Assembly: GCF_010015585.1 (NCBI RefSeq)
Contig: NW_022985067.1
Span: forward strand, 580,808-644,807
DNA length: 64,000 nucleotides
From: Eremomyces bilateralis CBS 781.70
Taxonomy: Eukaryota > Ascomycota > Dothideomycetes > Eremomycetales > Eremomycetaceae
Direction: 5' to 3'
The translations under genes were made by a program, and so were the position numbers. Below are positions 10,801-23,800 of this stretch, one piece after another. Positions within the stretch are counted from its first letter, which is position 1. Each line of letters opens with the position of its first letter. The notes under the pieces were generated by a model. It worked only from the letters and a program-made list of their open reading frames with translations, was not told the origin of the DNA and searched no databases.

Positions 10801-12766
10801 ATGTCCACCATGGCGGACAATCAATTCATCCTCTCTCTGATGCCAAGGCACTATGGCCGACGCGAGGACACTTCAAAGCTCCCTGGTCTTCGCGGACTGG
10901 CGTCACAGGCAAACCTTCCAGTGTCCCTCCGTACTCCCGAACCTGACTTCCGATGCGACATCTATACGAAATGGACGATGCCTTTCCAGAGGCTCCTTAT
11001 ACAAAAGGGTGGTGAGAAGATCGTCACGAAAATCCTAGGTTATGCGATAGATACCGTGGATGTTGCTGTTCTCAACCCATCACGGTTCATGGAACGATTC
11101 CCAGTTGGAATCAGGGAAGATGGCCAGATGTTCGGCTTTGGCTCATTCGTCACTCCTGCTCTTTACCCTCAAGGGAGGTGTAGCGCATTCCGAACCCCTG
11201 AATGGCTGGTGAACGCCATTGGCGTCCTGCGACTTGAGATCAAGTTGAGCGTTGTCTGCAAGAAGTGGAGGGAGCTTATTCTCACTGAAGTGGTAAGTGG
11301 ATTGCTCATAAGGAGAGTCCGGGTAGACAGCTACTAATGGAGATCCTAGGACCTCCATCAGAGTCCAACTTCTGTTGTACGCATCTCGTCGGAGCTTCTC
11401 CACAGCTGCACCATCCCAAACAGGGCGATCTATGCCAATCCTCTCTTCCCAGATAAACCCTACACGAGCATCCAGATCATGTGCTCACTTGAGGACGGCG
11501 GATGCAATACTTGCGCTGGTGACTTTCACGCCAAGATGGATCTCTCACAGTTCGACTGCGTCGACTTTCGCTTTGCGCCAGATGGCAACACTGCGTTCAG
11601 TGTTAATCCTGCCTGTTTCCTGCAGGATGACCACTTCGACACGGCCTATCGCACGATCAAATTCACACTTCCGAAGTGCATTACCCACGACGAGGGAGCG
11701 GCTTTCAAAATCGTCGGCAAGACATCTGGCTATTTCACCAATCAGCCCACGACTCTTGTCTTCGACCTCAACTCGTGGATCCCAAAGAAAGCGGATCTGA
11801 TGCCTCCAGCGCTTGCTCGAGCAGTCAAAGCATTTTCGAAGAATGATCTAAAGCAGGTTAAGAGCGTGGTCATCAAATTCCCTGCAAAGAGGTCAGCCCG
11901 CCAGCAGTTCATCTATAACATGCAAAGGTATCAGAGGGATGGTCCGACCGCCAAACGACGCGACTGGCGAATGCGATATCTGACCCTGATCAATGTCACC
12001 ACGATTCTCTGGGAGTACGTCCGCCATCTCGGCAATATCTCACCGCGCTTGGTCCAGAATTGCACGGTAGTTCCTCTTCCCCCCAGCCCTCACAAGACGC
12101 TAGACGAGATGGACCAGATGGAACTTTCTATCTTCCGCACGGCGAAACAGAACAGACATGATCAAATCAAAGATGCTAGACTCCATTGGGAGACCTTGTT
12201 CAACCTTCAAATACCTGATGATGAGAACGAAGATGCTCCCTGTACACTGGAGCTAATGCTCGCCGAACTCGAAGAATGGCGGACCGAGAACCCCAACTCA
12301 GAGGACTGCGAACATATCTTTAGCAAGTTCCTGAGTAGCAGCGTTCGCGAATCCTACTCTCCTTGCTCTGATTCCGATGGGGATAAGAAAGGGCTAGGCA
12401 GCAAGCTCTGCCAGAAGTATGAGCTTGGACCCAATGGGCAGTTGCAGGAACTGCGCCTCGTCTATGGCGATATCACTCTGATGAGTCGAACCGAGAAGAC
12501 GGAGTATGATTTCCTCAAGGGATGGCAGGGAGAGCCTGGCTATCCTGGAAAGGTCACTCTTACTGACCAGCTTGGAATGATTGGCAACGAATACTGCCAT
12601 TTAGACATGCTCGATGTAAGTTGGGTATTGAATCCTTTTGTTGAATCAGGCTAACCACCAGCACAGTGAACTCCAGGGTGACACAGAACATTTTGCCGTC
12701 TTGGTGAACAGGTTGGGATTGAGATTGGAGTGTCACTGGAGCGGAAAGGGAGACTTGCACGATTGA
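10801..12766 (+). CDS. Unknown 620-residue protein, possibly F-box-related
   Basis: Three exons, 10801-11292, 11350-12615 and 12662-12766, give 620 residues. Introns are 57 and 46 bp with GTAAGT donors, and the second has a CTAACC branch site next to its acceptor. Both join in phase 0, and the last exon adds a coding-looking tail ending LECHWSGKGDLHD. The segment VVCKKWRELIL (about residue 150) resembles the end of an F-box. The rest has no motif I recognise: charged helices, a Cys pair CNTCAG just after the second exon begins, and an acidic Glu/Asp-rich part near residue 450. An F-box assignment is only a suggestion. Codon use and continuous reading make it a real gene. Confidence 0.72.
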
Positions 12767-12970
12767 AACCCGTTGTTGGGGGGATTTGATGTCGAATGCA
12801 GTCGTCATGGATCGAGTGATGGATCACACGGGACGGAACCGTTTTCTCCTGTACCAGTACCATGACGTGCAAGCATAGGAGATACAATAATTACATGTAC
12901 TCCAAAAATTCAAGTGGTGCAACATTGAAATTTGTAATGTCGAGGTTGACGTTTAAAGCAGAGGCGACAC

Positions 12971-13467
12971 ATCGCCAATGAAGTGGATGACGAGTCTTCT
13001 GCCGCCCCTCCAGCCCAACCTCCCCTATCTCTCCATCGAGATGTCTCTGATATTATGGACTCCATCATGCCAAACAAGGAGGGTGATGGTAAATCAGAAT
13101 TGCCATCCACTGTTGCACAACGCGGTACGGAATACTGGGACAGTTTATAAGTGCGGCAACGGCGGTTGATCGCATCCGCCTACTAGTTTACCATGGTGAC
13201 ACCGCCAACGATAACGATATGCCAGTACCCGTCCGAAGAACCCCTTGGAAAGATACCGGTACTCACGAGATACTGGTTGAGTTACCGTCAACCTGTGCAA
13301 CAGAACATCTTTCCCAGCCTCGCATTTCGATCCTGCTGCTTCTGGAAAATCTTAAGATCCATGTTCCGAACGATGCAACTTGCCAGCATGGTATCCCCTC
13401 GTGCATGCACCTCCTTGGGCCCGTTGCTATGGGATCTAAAGGCAATCAGCGCTTCGTGCTGCATTGA
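12971..13467 (+). pseudogene. Broken or mis-spliced coding segment of unknown family
   Basis: A protein-like frame runs from about 12971 (after a possible CAG acceptor) and contains IANEVDDESSAAPPAQPPLS and later TEYWDSL before a stop at 13150. A second protein-like frame, offset from the first, takes over at about 13143 and continues through DRIRLLVYHGDTANDND and HGIPSCMHLLGPVAMGS to a stop at 13467. The two parts look like one protein whose frame changes near 13143-13150 with no intron-like sequence between. No start codon or upstream exon is clear. It could be the 3' part of a degraded gene or an assembly error. I do not recognise the family. Confidence 0.45.
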
Positions 13468-13798
13468 CACTGATTTTTCACTGAAAACATTGGAGCTTGG
13501 TGTGGTCTAGGAAGGTGAACTTCCCTTGGTAGGTACAGGTGCTTTCAGTCAGTTACAGTTGATGCCATATGCTTCTAGAATGACCCGCTGCGCACGGAAG
13601 TAAGTCGTGGTATGTACGCATAAATGCTGTCTTTATTATGTTTGTTTGGATCAGTCACCTACACCTTGCTGCTCATCCAAAGAAATAAATATCATCCTCC
13701 CTCATGAACCAGATTGGGTTCCATCAAGCCATTCATCACTGAGTCTAGCCAAGGTGCTCCAACTACTCTCGATATACCCTCAACAGTAACTCTTTAAT

Positions 13799-14358
13799 AT
13801 GCACCTCAATCCCTTTTCACTCCTCTGTGTCCCTCTCTTGGCAGTCCTGGCAACTTGTGCTCCTGTCGACACGGCTGGACGGTACGAATCAGAGCCATGG
13901 CAGCTTCAGAACATTTCTATCTTCGAGTCATTTGCGAATTCCACCCAACCTTCTTACATCAGCTTCACAGTCCGTTCGACAACTCCTGGACTAGCAACCG
14001 TCGTCAACTGCGAAGGATCAATGCCTAGGCCGGGGCGACCCCTGGCGGGTTTCAAAGGAGTATGCTCAGACAAGAACATCCGGTTCAGATATGAAGGGGA
14101 ATCGGAGTTCAAGATCTGGATTGTCCGATCCATCGCCGACCCTTCGTGAGTAACCCGAAATATAAACGCAGTTCAGACCTCGAATTCCATAACTAACTAA
14201 ACATTAGAATAGGTCCGCCTTCGTTTGGTCGCACTGATTCGGGCTACTGGTACCTGAAGCCATGGCCGGAGAATATGAACCAGGAAAGCGGTCTGAGAGG
14301 TGTCTTGTACACCCAGAACTGCCTCGAAGTTCGTGCAACACTGACTGCGGCAAAATGA
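13799..14358 (+). CDS. Small secreted protein, possibly Alt a 1-like
   Basis: Exons 13799-14145 and 14208-14358 give 165 residues. The intron (GTGAGT..TTAG, with AACTAACTAA branch sites) joins DPS to IGPPSFGR. Residues 1-20 are a clear signal peptide with a Leu/Val/Ala core ending near ATCA-PVD. The mature part is beta-strand-like with four Cys (VNCEG, GVCSD, QNCLE and one near the cleavage site) and ends VRATLTAAK. Size, Cys spacing and the opening aromatic strands resemble the fungal Alt a 1-like secreted proteins, a few of which act on plant hosts. That assignment is tentative. It is an apoplastic or extracellular protein in any case. Confidence 0.75.
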
Positions 14359-16685
14359 AAGCCGCGTTCTCGATTGAATGGCACTGGCACAATTGAACAC
14401 AGCTTGGGTGACGTATGGGGGAAAGCTACATTCGATATCTAGCAAAGGAACAGGCGGAATGAGATTATCATATAATGGTATTATTGTGAGTAGAGAAGTG
14501 AGAATTTGGCATAATTGTGTGGAATTTTGCATGGAAAACTGGATTTGGTCGACAGTTAGCCAGATAATGTGCCCGTAGGAAACTGCGTAATTGTCTAATG
14601 TTAGGTATATCATGAGTCCCTTAGGCAAGATACTACCATCTCAGCGCTGTATTGGTTTGACATCTACTTCCCTGGTTGTGCCAGTCTGAATAAAGGGTTG
14701 CTCGGAATCAAGGAGCCATCAGTCGCGAATACCTGCATTTGGATAATTTACTGGCTTCAGACTTATCCCAAACCCCTCTCTGGCCCCCCTACATGGCTAT
14801 GATGTCCCAAGGTCATATCGAACCCCCACAACTCTGTTCCTCCGTAGCATGCAACTACCGACCTTGGACCGTTCTAAAACCAGGTTAGGAATCGTGAAGA
14901 ACATGAAGTGGCGTTGTTTCAGGTCACCCCGTCACAGTCCTTCAACTGAAAGTCCCCTACTTCTATATCTTCTGGAAGCGGCATAGACGAGTTTAACCAA
15001 AGGGACTATCCTTCAGCCATGGTTCCGGTAACTCAATCTATGTAGGAGTACTCCTTGGCGACCCATTCCCCCGGGACTGCTAGGAGGGCGAATGGCGCAG
15101 ACTCCCGGACGACCATAGGCGTGTTCTCATCGTCGTATGCGGGAAGGGGGCCGTGTTTCTTGGACGGTGAGGCTTGTATGAGATTCTACTTGTTGAGTCG
15201 TGCATGTAAACGACTAAACAAGGGAGGCGGAGCTCCTGTGCTTGACACAGGAGGAGGAGCCTCCAAAGTCCGCACCCAGAAGATCCGGACTGGGATAGCC
15301 CAGAGGCCAGAGGAACACACGAGCTGTTGAGATTTGTGAGCAAGGTTATCCTCGGCATTCCTGATGCAACCCATGAGACACGCACCAATGTGATTCCGCC
15401 TGCATCCATTTCTTCAGACGCACCCGCAGCCACCCCGAGGAGCTGGTTCACGATGGGAATTAGGGCATGCTTCCCCTCCAAAGCAAGGTCTCCAGCAACT
15501 CGATGTCATGCATGCCACGCGGGCACCACGAGCAATACACGCGAGGTCCTTCAACGATGTTTCGCGAGGCAGGAGGCAGAGGTATTTCTCGGTACTTCTC
15601 GCAGCCTTGATTCAACGGTAAAGACGTGTCTTGCATTCGAATCGCGACATTTCTTCTTCCGCTGTATTGCCGTATCGTGCCCAGTAACGCCACCCTGCTT
15701 TTGCCATAATGCGATCAGCTCGCATTCGCTCGCGTCTCATGTCCATGGAGGAATCGGGAGCGTTTCCGCCGCCTATGAATGGGCTGAGACTTGAGAGGTA
15801 AGAAATTTTTCGCGTCGATGAGAACGCGTCCTAGCATGGCGGTGCCGAACGACCGAGTTCAAAAGCGAAGCCAAATCTAGATCGGAGCAAGCCTGGGTGG
15901 CTCCTTACGGCGTTGGCCAACGCTCAATCCTTAATTCTGTACAAGGACAACCCGGCAGCAACGTTGCAATATGACGAGTTCCTGGTGCATAACAGTTTCA
16001 CTAAACCTAAAGCATTATTGCATGCTTGATGCCGAACTAAATACCGTACCGACTGCATCGATATTCGACATGGACAGAACAGGTAGAACCCATGAAATTA
16101 ATATGCAAACGACAGAGTCCCCGGAACGATGCATTGCAGACTGCTAAATTTACCTTGCGTCTTACTAGGTTCTCCAGGACTGGAAGGAGGGGTTTGGGAA
16201 TTCTGCTTGCTGTGCTTTACCGCTAAATACTGGACCTGGCACTGGAGCCTGTAAGTAAAGGAGTACCCGGCACGAGGCTGTCAAGGGACACGGAAAGAAT
16301 CGTAGAACTCACAGAAGAGACTAACAAAGCAGGTCCGAAAAGGATTTAGATGAAATTCACAGTTCCGAGAATAATGGATACAGCCTTCAATATCACTGCC
16401 AGGCCCGGGACAAGACGAGGAGTAAACTGGCGGTGAAATTGTGTTGCAATCTACATTGGCACGGTCGGATTGATATCTTGATCAGATTGATGCTGGATAA
16501 ATCTGGAGATCTCAGGCAGAATATCGGACCAACGTCATCGTAATCTATGGGACTGCAACCACCGTTCATCCGTACTGCAAGGCATAATCGACAAGATAAA
16601 ACTCCCCAATGATCCGGGAGACAAAGACTATAGATTTTGGTATTGAAATATAATAGAGCCGCAAAGATTAATGAAATCCTAAGTG
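14359..16685. other. Gene-poor interval, about 2.3 kb
   Basis: I find no convincing coding region. Open frames at 15055-15330 (+), 15080-15481 (-) and 15327-15794 (+) overlap one another and lack family motifs or splice support. The only structured element I see is the imperfect hairpin at 15223-15264. Confidence 0.5.
15223..15264. repeat. Imperfect inverted repeat (hairpin)
   Basis: The left arm GGAGGCGGAGCTCCTGTG (15223-15240) faces the right arm CACAGGAGGAGGAGCCTCC (15246-15264) around a 5-nt loop. The outer 6 bp and inner 8 bp pair, separated by a small internal mismatch. The role is unknown; it may be the footprint of a small element. Confidence 0.55.
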
Positions 16686-17806
16686 ATGGATACTACAATT
16701 GTCCTATATCGAGTGGAGAAGGTCAGAGTCATGCTCCGTCATATAATACCAACTGTCTTGCTGACGATACGAACTAGCCTTATATTGACACCGAGTGCTC
16801 ATTGGGAGAAGGTCCATACTTCCGAGATGAGGATCAGACGCTTAGATTCGTTGATATTATCAAGCGAAAGATCTACTGGTTAGATATACGTAAGGGACCT
16901 TCATCGCTCCATAGCCATCAGCTCGATATATCTGCAGGGTTTGTAACGCTATTCCAACAACCGATGCATACCATCGCAGCTAACGGCGATCCAAGGTGTA
17001 CTACAGACAGTACTATGGACAAGGGGTCCTTCATTTTCGGAGGCAAATATGGCATGTACCGCTTTACCGAAGCGTCCGACAATTCGCCTCACCCGGTCGT
17101 CACTGAGCTGGCCAAGTATCCCATTCCGGATGACTTGAGACAGAATTTCAGAGCGAATGACGGCGGCGTGGATCCAGCTGGCCACTACTGGATCGCAGTC
17201 ATGAATGATGACTCAGTGAAGGAGCCAACGAATGAAGGTACGAAAATTCTAGATTCCAAAGCCATTGTAAAGCACTTGAATCGACTGACAAGAAAAGCTT
17301 TCGTTCTCCGATATGGTCCAGACCCAGTTCGACCACCTCGGAGATTCTTGGATGGACTGACCATACCAAATGGCATCGCATGGAGTCCGGACGGCTCCAT
17401 AATGTACTTATGTGACTCGCCTTCGAAGAATCTCTATGCATTTGACTTCGACGTCAACAACATCGACCACCCCATTTCCAACCAACGGGTCCTTTTCCAT
17501 CTTGAGGGCGATGGAGTCCCCGATGGCCATGCCGTTGACGTTGAAGGCTGTATTTGGCAGGCAATCTACGGTGGTGGCAAAGTCCTACGTATCTCCCCTG
17601 AAGGCCGTGTTCTGACGGAGATCCACCTTCCAACTCGTTGTGTCACTTGCCCGACGTTCGCTGGGACAGACCTGTATATCACCACCGCGGAAGAGGGGAA
17701 CCCTAAAACGTATCCAGAATCGGCGCGGTTCGGCGGGAGGGTTTTCAGGTGCCACGTTGGCGTTGAAGGACTGAAACTGCATCGGTATAATCACAAGACC
17801 TCCTGA
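16686..17806 (+). CDS. SMP-30/gluconolactonase-like beta-propeller protein
   Basis: A 12-residue first exon (16686-16721) joins, through a 56-bp intron (GTCAGA..CTAG with a CTGACG branch site), to 16778-17806, giving 354 residues. The splice restores the family's opening CSLGEGPYF metal-binding motif. Further SMP-30/regucalcin-family hallmarks follow: a conserved Asn-Asp in RANDGGVDPAGHYW, PNGIAWSPDGSIMYLCDS, and PDGHAVDVEGCIWQA. Members are divalent-metal-dependent lactonases of a six-bladed propeller fold, acting for example on gluconolactone or other sugar-acid lactones. Substrate and pathway cannot be read here because the neighbours are unrelated. No signal peptide is seen, so it is probably cytosolic. 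Confidence 0.85.
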
Positions 17807-20800
17807 GAATGGTGCTGGGAAACGTCACATTCGTTCCAACGATGAGCGATCACTGTCGTCAGCTTGAGGAGATTCCCGACGGCTTCGCCAAGTGATAGAC
17901 TGGGCATGCTCAAAACCCGCCCAATTTCCTGATAGCTAAATCCCGTCAATCCAGGGGTATCCCAATTCAGTGTTCTCAGTTCCAACATTCCGGAAGCCTT
18001 GTCCTAATGCCGTTCGACATCGCCATCTGAAATGCAAGGCATTGTGCCGAAACGTATTTACTTCTCTCCCAACGGCAAGTGGTCAATTAGCGCGGGACTC
18101 AACCTGCATAGTGCATACGGATTGACTTCGATTGCATCACCAGGTGCCGCAAGCCACCTATCTCGCATTCTCGCTCTGCTTCGGCGCGACATACCTTCTT
18201 AGTGCGCTGGTCCTGACACCAATATTAAAAGCGAACCGCAGTTCTTATTTGATGTGTTCAGCCTCGAAAAGTGGCTTTCGTCAATTTCCCTTATTATTAC
18301 CCCCTGTCACCTTCAATGCCCTCATCTCAACCAAGCTGTTAGCCAAGCGGAAACAAACCACCTCAAACTTCCAAAGTCGAATACTCAATCGAGTCAGCTC
18401 CAAACTTCCAATGCCGGTGACGAAATCGAATGGCGTGCCGGGTTCTCGGGCAATTCTCCCCGTCACGCGTTGTGTAATCTCCACAGTCGAGTTGATCACC
18501 ATTTCCAGAAAGGTTGGAGCGCGACTGCGCGAGCCGTTTGAACCAGGGGGTCGGATAGCGTCCGTTAGCCAATCGAGCGAGCTATTTTCTCCACCACTAT
18601 TCGCCGCAGAATTGCGGCGTCGTTGGTGACAAGGGGGAGTGCAGGGAAATAAAGAGAGTTTCTGATGTGTGGAACTTGTATTGTAAACTGCGAAGCATCA
18701 AGCATGAGGATGAGGCGGAGCGATGGAGCCATGGGAGGCAAATGTACGAGCGGGATGGAGCCGAGAATGGCTGAACTCGCATCACTGGCTCTGGTTCCGA
18801 AAGTTCGATTCTAATATGGACCCGAACTGTCGGGATTGATGCAGGGAGGTCGTTAACCCTATCAAGCGCTCTGTTCATTGATTTCATCCAGAACGGAGCT
18901 TGCCAACCTGTCTTGCTGCGATTCATGTCACAGGTTTGAGGTCACTCTTGACTCTTGACTCTTGGATGAGAGGCGATAAAATCCACTATCTCAAACATCC
19001 AAGAGACATTACTTGTCCGGACCTCAGGATACCTTGCAAGCGAAATTGGTCCCGACTGTGGAAGAGGAGGACGATTACGATGACGAGGGAGGAGCTGCAT
19101 CTACCAAGCTCGTAAGCGATGCGGAGGCATTAATAATAATACGGCGTATGGAGATGTAATAATGTCATGCAGCTTCGTTGCTCACCCTGCCCTGCGAGTG
19201 CCCGCTGCTGGTACTCAAGGGCGTCCGAGAACTTGCTGGGCTGCCCTGGCGTTACGAACCCTCTCTCTCCACCCTGGTCAGGTCCCCCCCAGTTTGGGCA
19301 AAGCCGTCAATAGGTCAAATGTCTGACAGCTTGCGAAATCGGCGTGGAGCCAGTCTATCAAGTCTGATCGACAATTCCTCAAAGCAACTTTCCAAGCATA
19401 AAGCAGAGAATTCTTCTGGCTCAGCTAACTCATAAGTCGCAAAAGATCTCCAAGCACGACGGCCCTAAGAACTATGATGGTCGCATCGGAGGTAAGGTTC
19501 TTACATTTCTATGCCGACAGAATGGACGAGTCCATCTTCGTTGAGCTAGGCTTGCTGCTTAGACATTGGATGGCTTGAATTCGGCGCGAGTCACTTGCAA
19601 AGAGTCATCGACTAGTGACCTGCTGGCTGCCAGGGTAACAAAGATCAAATGGGTACCGTACCCCATTGCAATTGGTTGCAAATAATAAGACACCCAGCAT
19701 CTCATAAACTTTATCACCATAAAGTATGAACACATGACCATCACCACAATGCGGCAGGGAGCGTATGCAGTATTACCAACCAAGCCTTCCATTTCAACTG
19801 GACCCGCGTAGCAAGTCGAGAATCAACACGTCGCACTCGACTCGCACCCGCATGATCACTCGCAGAGTACATCCGCCGCATTTACCAAACCTGGGCATGG
19901 ATACGAAAGGGATGCTCTGATATCCTTGGAACAGTGCCGGTTGCTCAACCAGGATCGATTTCAATCTATCGATCTCGGGACCGTTTCTGGCAGTTTGTGT
20001 TATTCACTGGCACACATTGCTAAACAGGTCTGAACAACTGTGCGTATCGGGGGCTGTCGACGAGAGCTCCATTGCCCAAGAAAATGTATTGGATATTACC
20101 CAAGTCAAAAGCGAAAATTATACCTACAATATGCCTAAGATATCGTTCCTCCCCTTTCCGGTTTGAATTGCTTGCACAACGGCAACAGTAACCGCTGGAC
20201 CCTCAACCCATTTCAACCACTCTAATGACGAACGATCGTCTTCCTTTGATGGATATCGAGCTGAGAGCACGTCATCTACATAGTAGTGTCTCGCTTGGAT
20301 ATTGCGGGCTATTTTAGCTCAACTTCTTTGCAGGTTGGGGTTAATTGATGGTGGCCAGCCCGCATCCATGTTGTTCACCGCCTGACCGAGTCGAAAGCGT
20401 CCGATCCGATCGAAGCAGAATCGTTATGTTTCTGCTTGACAGTGTTCGACATCGTAAAAGGGGCCCTCGCTTCGGGGCTCCTCTGGCATTCTCAGCCACG
20501 AACTTCACTATTATGTCAGGCGGCATCAGCGTGGGTGGGCGGGGAAGTTCTTACCCGTGATGCCGTGATGGACGTTGAATTACACAATACATCCCACGCA
20601 TGCAAGGACTCACTAATCACGCAACACTTCGGGACTGAGAAGGGTAGTCCCGTTATTTGCATGCGGCGAATCGCCATAACCGATGAACGAAAGGATTTTT
20701 GAGAGTTTCTAGAATAGCATTTATTCCTATTGGCTGACTGGGCTGCCTCACCGCCCTCTTTTGTTAGTGCATGATGAGACGATGGACGATGGCCATTGGG

Positions 20801-23800
20801 CGCCGGACAATTTGTTATTGAACTTGCTAATGCTATTAGCAGAAGTCTCCTGGACGCTAATGCGAATCAGTGCATACATTTATGCGCTGATTGCAGACTT
20901 GCAGATCACTACTATCCAATATGGCAATATCTTCTCGCCTTTCGAGGCGACAGTTAATTACCTCCAGCCAGCGCTATCAAACAGATCATCCAACTCTACA
21001 CCGTAGACAAAAGTAACTAGTTGATCCCTTTAGGTCATCAGCTCAACATACCCCTTGCTTTCTGGGTATGGGTTACGTGCTCCAAACTAGCACGTTATGA
21101 CTTGTCCATTTCGGCCTGAACTTCATGATGATCGGCTATTTATTGACTATCATATCATCTTGCACACCACCGGAAAGTTTCTCCCGAACAGGTGCAAGTA
21201 TGGTGAAGAAATCCAACTCAAGGGTGTTTGTTGAGAAGGACGAGAGGGCAACTTTGGTCCCAACCATGCTTTCGGGCTCGGTCGCTGACGGGATATGCAT
21301 ATGTACCGAACTTGCATGCATATCGATCTATCATACATGGACAAGTGAGGATCGAGCTTCAAAGTCGTCTTTGTGAGATTCAGCACAACATCGCTCAGCC
21401 TCTTCGCCATGGGCGGGTTAGCTACTACTACACATGAGGACCTGGCCATACCGTCCAATTGCTTGTCATTCAGTATTCCGAACCATAGAAAGGCTATGTT
21501 ACGCGTCAGCCATAAATACCGATCGGCGATCAAATCAGTGGAGGACCTGTTGCACCTATTGTTCCGGCTTGCTGAATCAAGACTCTGGCTTTTAATTCTA
21601 GTCCTTGGCAATACACAGACAGTTATGGTGACGAAGCCTCTTAGCACCCCCACATACAAGGGACAAAGGTCTTACTGTTGACCGAAGATTCCACGCTTGA
21701 AAGAAGGATAAATCCCCTGAAATCGAACTGTGGTGGGATGCTGCCTGTCCAGCACTGTATCACCACAATCAATCATAGTTGCCGTCCGCGTTGACGTGAA
21801 CATGGCAACCAAAATACTTGCACGATGCGAGGCATGAGGATTTCACTAGTAGTTCTACATTCTGGTTTCTGAACCACCCTCTGCTGGAACTACGAAGGTC
21901 CACAGAGGTCCACAACGGATGGACGTTGGTTGCCGTCCGCAGTCCGCTAATGCTGGACCGTCCTGGCATGGAATCCAAGTCGCTGGCACCAGTACGGGGG
22001 AATCAAATCGACTTTGAAGTGCTAATACAGAGTATAGACAAGTTTTAAGGATGAACGTACTCCTGGGCAACAGGCAAAGTATGCAATAATGCATTAATGC
22101 ATTTTGTAATGATGCATGGCATTGGTGAAATTAGGAACTTTTCATCTTGAGAATGGCCAAATTCCGGGCTTGGCAATTATCCCGCACTGAATTCTGACCT
22201 GCAGGCCGCATTGCATCCCACTCACAACGTCTCTACTTTGCCTACCAACACGGAACTGCGGACGCCGGATATACGGAGTACTGAAATAACATCCTACAGA
22301 ATCGCTGCCCCAAGAGTCACGATTCCAATTCCCAGTCTCCAACCCACTCCCTAGTCCCTACCCTGTCTCTCGTATTTCTTTGGGTCAAGGTGATATGTCT
22401 TTTTTGTCGCTATCTGCATGTTGAACGTGTGAGACAACCAAGAAGGGCAAAAGCCGTAAATGACTTGCAGGCGATTGTCATGCCTAACTTACCGCAGGAG
22501 CCAGCAATTATTCATGAGCAGGGCTAATTATCCTCGACCAACAACCAGCTTCAGACTTCAGTGTCCCAAGCCGCCGTCATGGACCGTTAGAGCGGTTGGA
22601 CGGAGGGTGGATGCTAACCTAGTGTGCTCCACGCCCCACTGTCAGAGGGACAACTGGACAAGAGCCTCCCCACTTTCCACAAGTGAAGCTTCTAGCCGGA
22701 CGCCAAACTGCGCCCAACATCACGCATGCCACCAGGTTCCACGGGCCGTGAGATCGGGCATTCGAGCGGCTCTGAGAATGAACGCTTGGAGAAGAGCTGG
22801 CCTTTCTCCAAAGTTTCAGTTTTTGACGATTGGTACCATCTGGGCTCTCCGCTAGCTCCTTCGTCCTGGGGACTTTGCCTCCCTTGGTAAGGATATTCCC
22901 ATCATACAGTGTACGATGTATCCCTGGCCCTGCCTGTTCTTAGCCCGGAGACTGGGATAGTGACCGTTCAAGGACCTCCGGGGAGCCTGAGGGATGGAAA
23001 GTGCGTGGTCTTCCGCCCTCAAGCATCAACAACCTTGAGCTTTGAAGTTACCATTGACCACTGCCTAGGGCCGCGCTGGAATCAGCGCTTCCCAGACTCC
23101 CAATGGTGAGGGATGAGGCTGCGAAAGTCGAAACGGACGGGCATTGTTCAGTCTTGTCCCAGCCCCACTCCCTTTTCCGCAAGATGCACGAAATTACGTC
23201 CCATGAGCCAAAGCAACCAGGGTCCCGAAAAGCATCGTTACTTTGCTCGATTTTCATTTTTCGCCGATCCCAGTCACTGAACTCCTGGGGGTAGATACCT
23301 GGTACTCGCCGTTCTCGCTGCTATCCCCACCGATCGACCGTTTTGCTTCTGCTTCCTTTTGCCCCCGTGCTGGGTCGGTGATCGATATTATTGCTGAACT
23401 CAGGAATTTCCCTGTCCTCCTTCTAGGTTTAAAGTTTTTTGTTTTTTCTATCCCTTGAAGCTGCGACAGAATGAGGCGGCATTAGGACCATGGTCCTGGG
23501 CTTTGATCTAAGTTTAATCTGATTCATACGGAGTGGCGTGACCTCGTGTCTTGTCACCAATCACCAACCAACCCCTCTTGCCTGGGTCAACTTCTGTGAT
23601 CAGTTCTACATTTTGTCTTTACGGCCGATGGAGTACTTTCGCAAATGTGTTCCTCCCTTTCGGGGACACGATATGAATCAAGTACTTTGGCCGAGCATAA
23701 TCGCCCACAAGGATGGTTCAATGCATCTCCAGTTCTCCACAAATCCACAGTCCTTGTCGGGCTTCCTACGCCCCAGTAAGACACCAACAGATTACAGATC

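Noticed and set aside
15055-15794. Several overlapping open frames on both strands
   Set aside because: Mutually antisense, with no splice signals, motifs or consistent composition.
18132-18629. 165-codon plus-strand open frame
   Set aside because: Non-coding composition and no homology that I can recognise; antisense frames of similar length overlap it.
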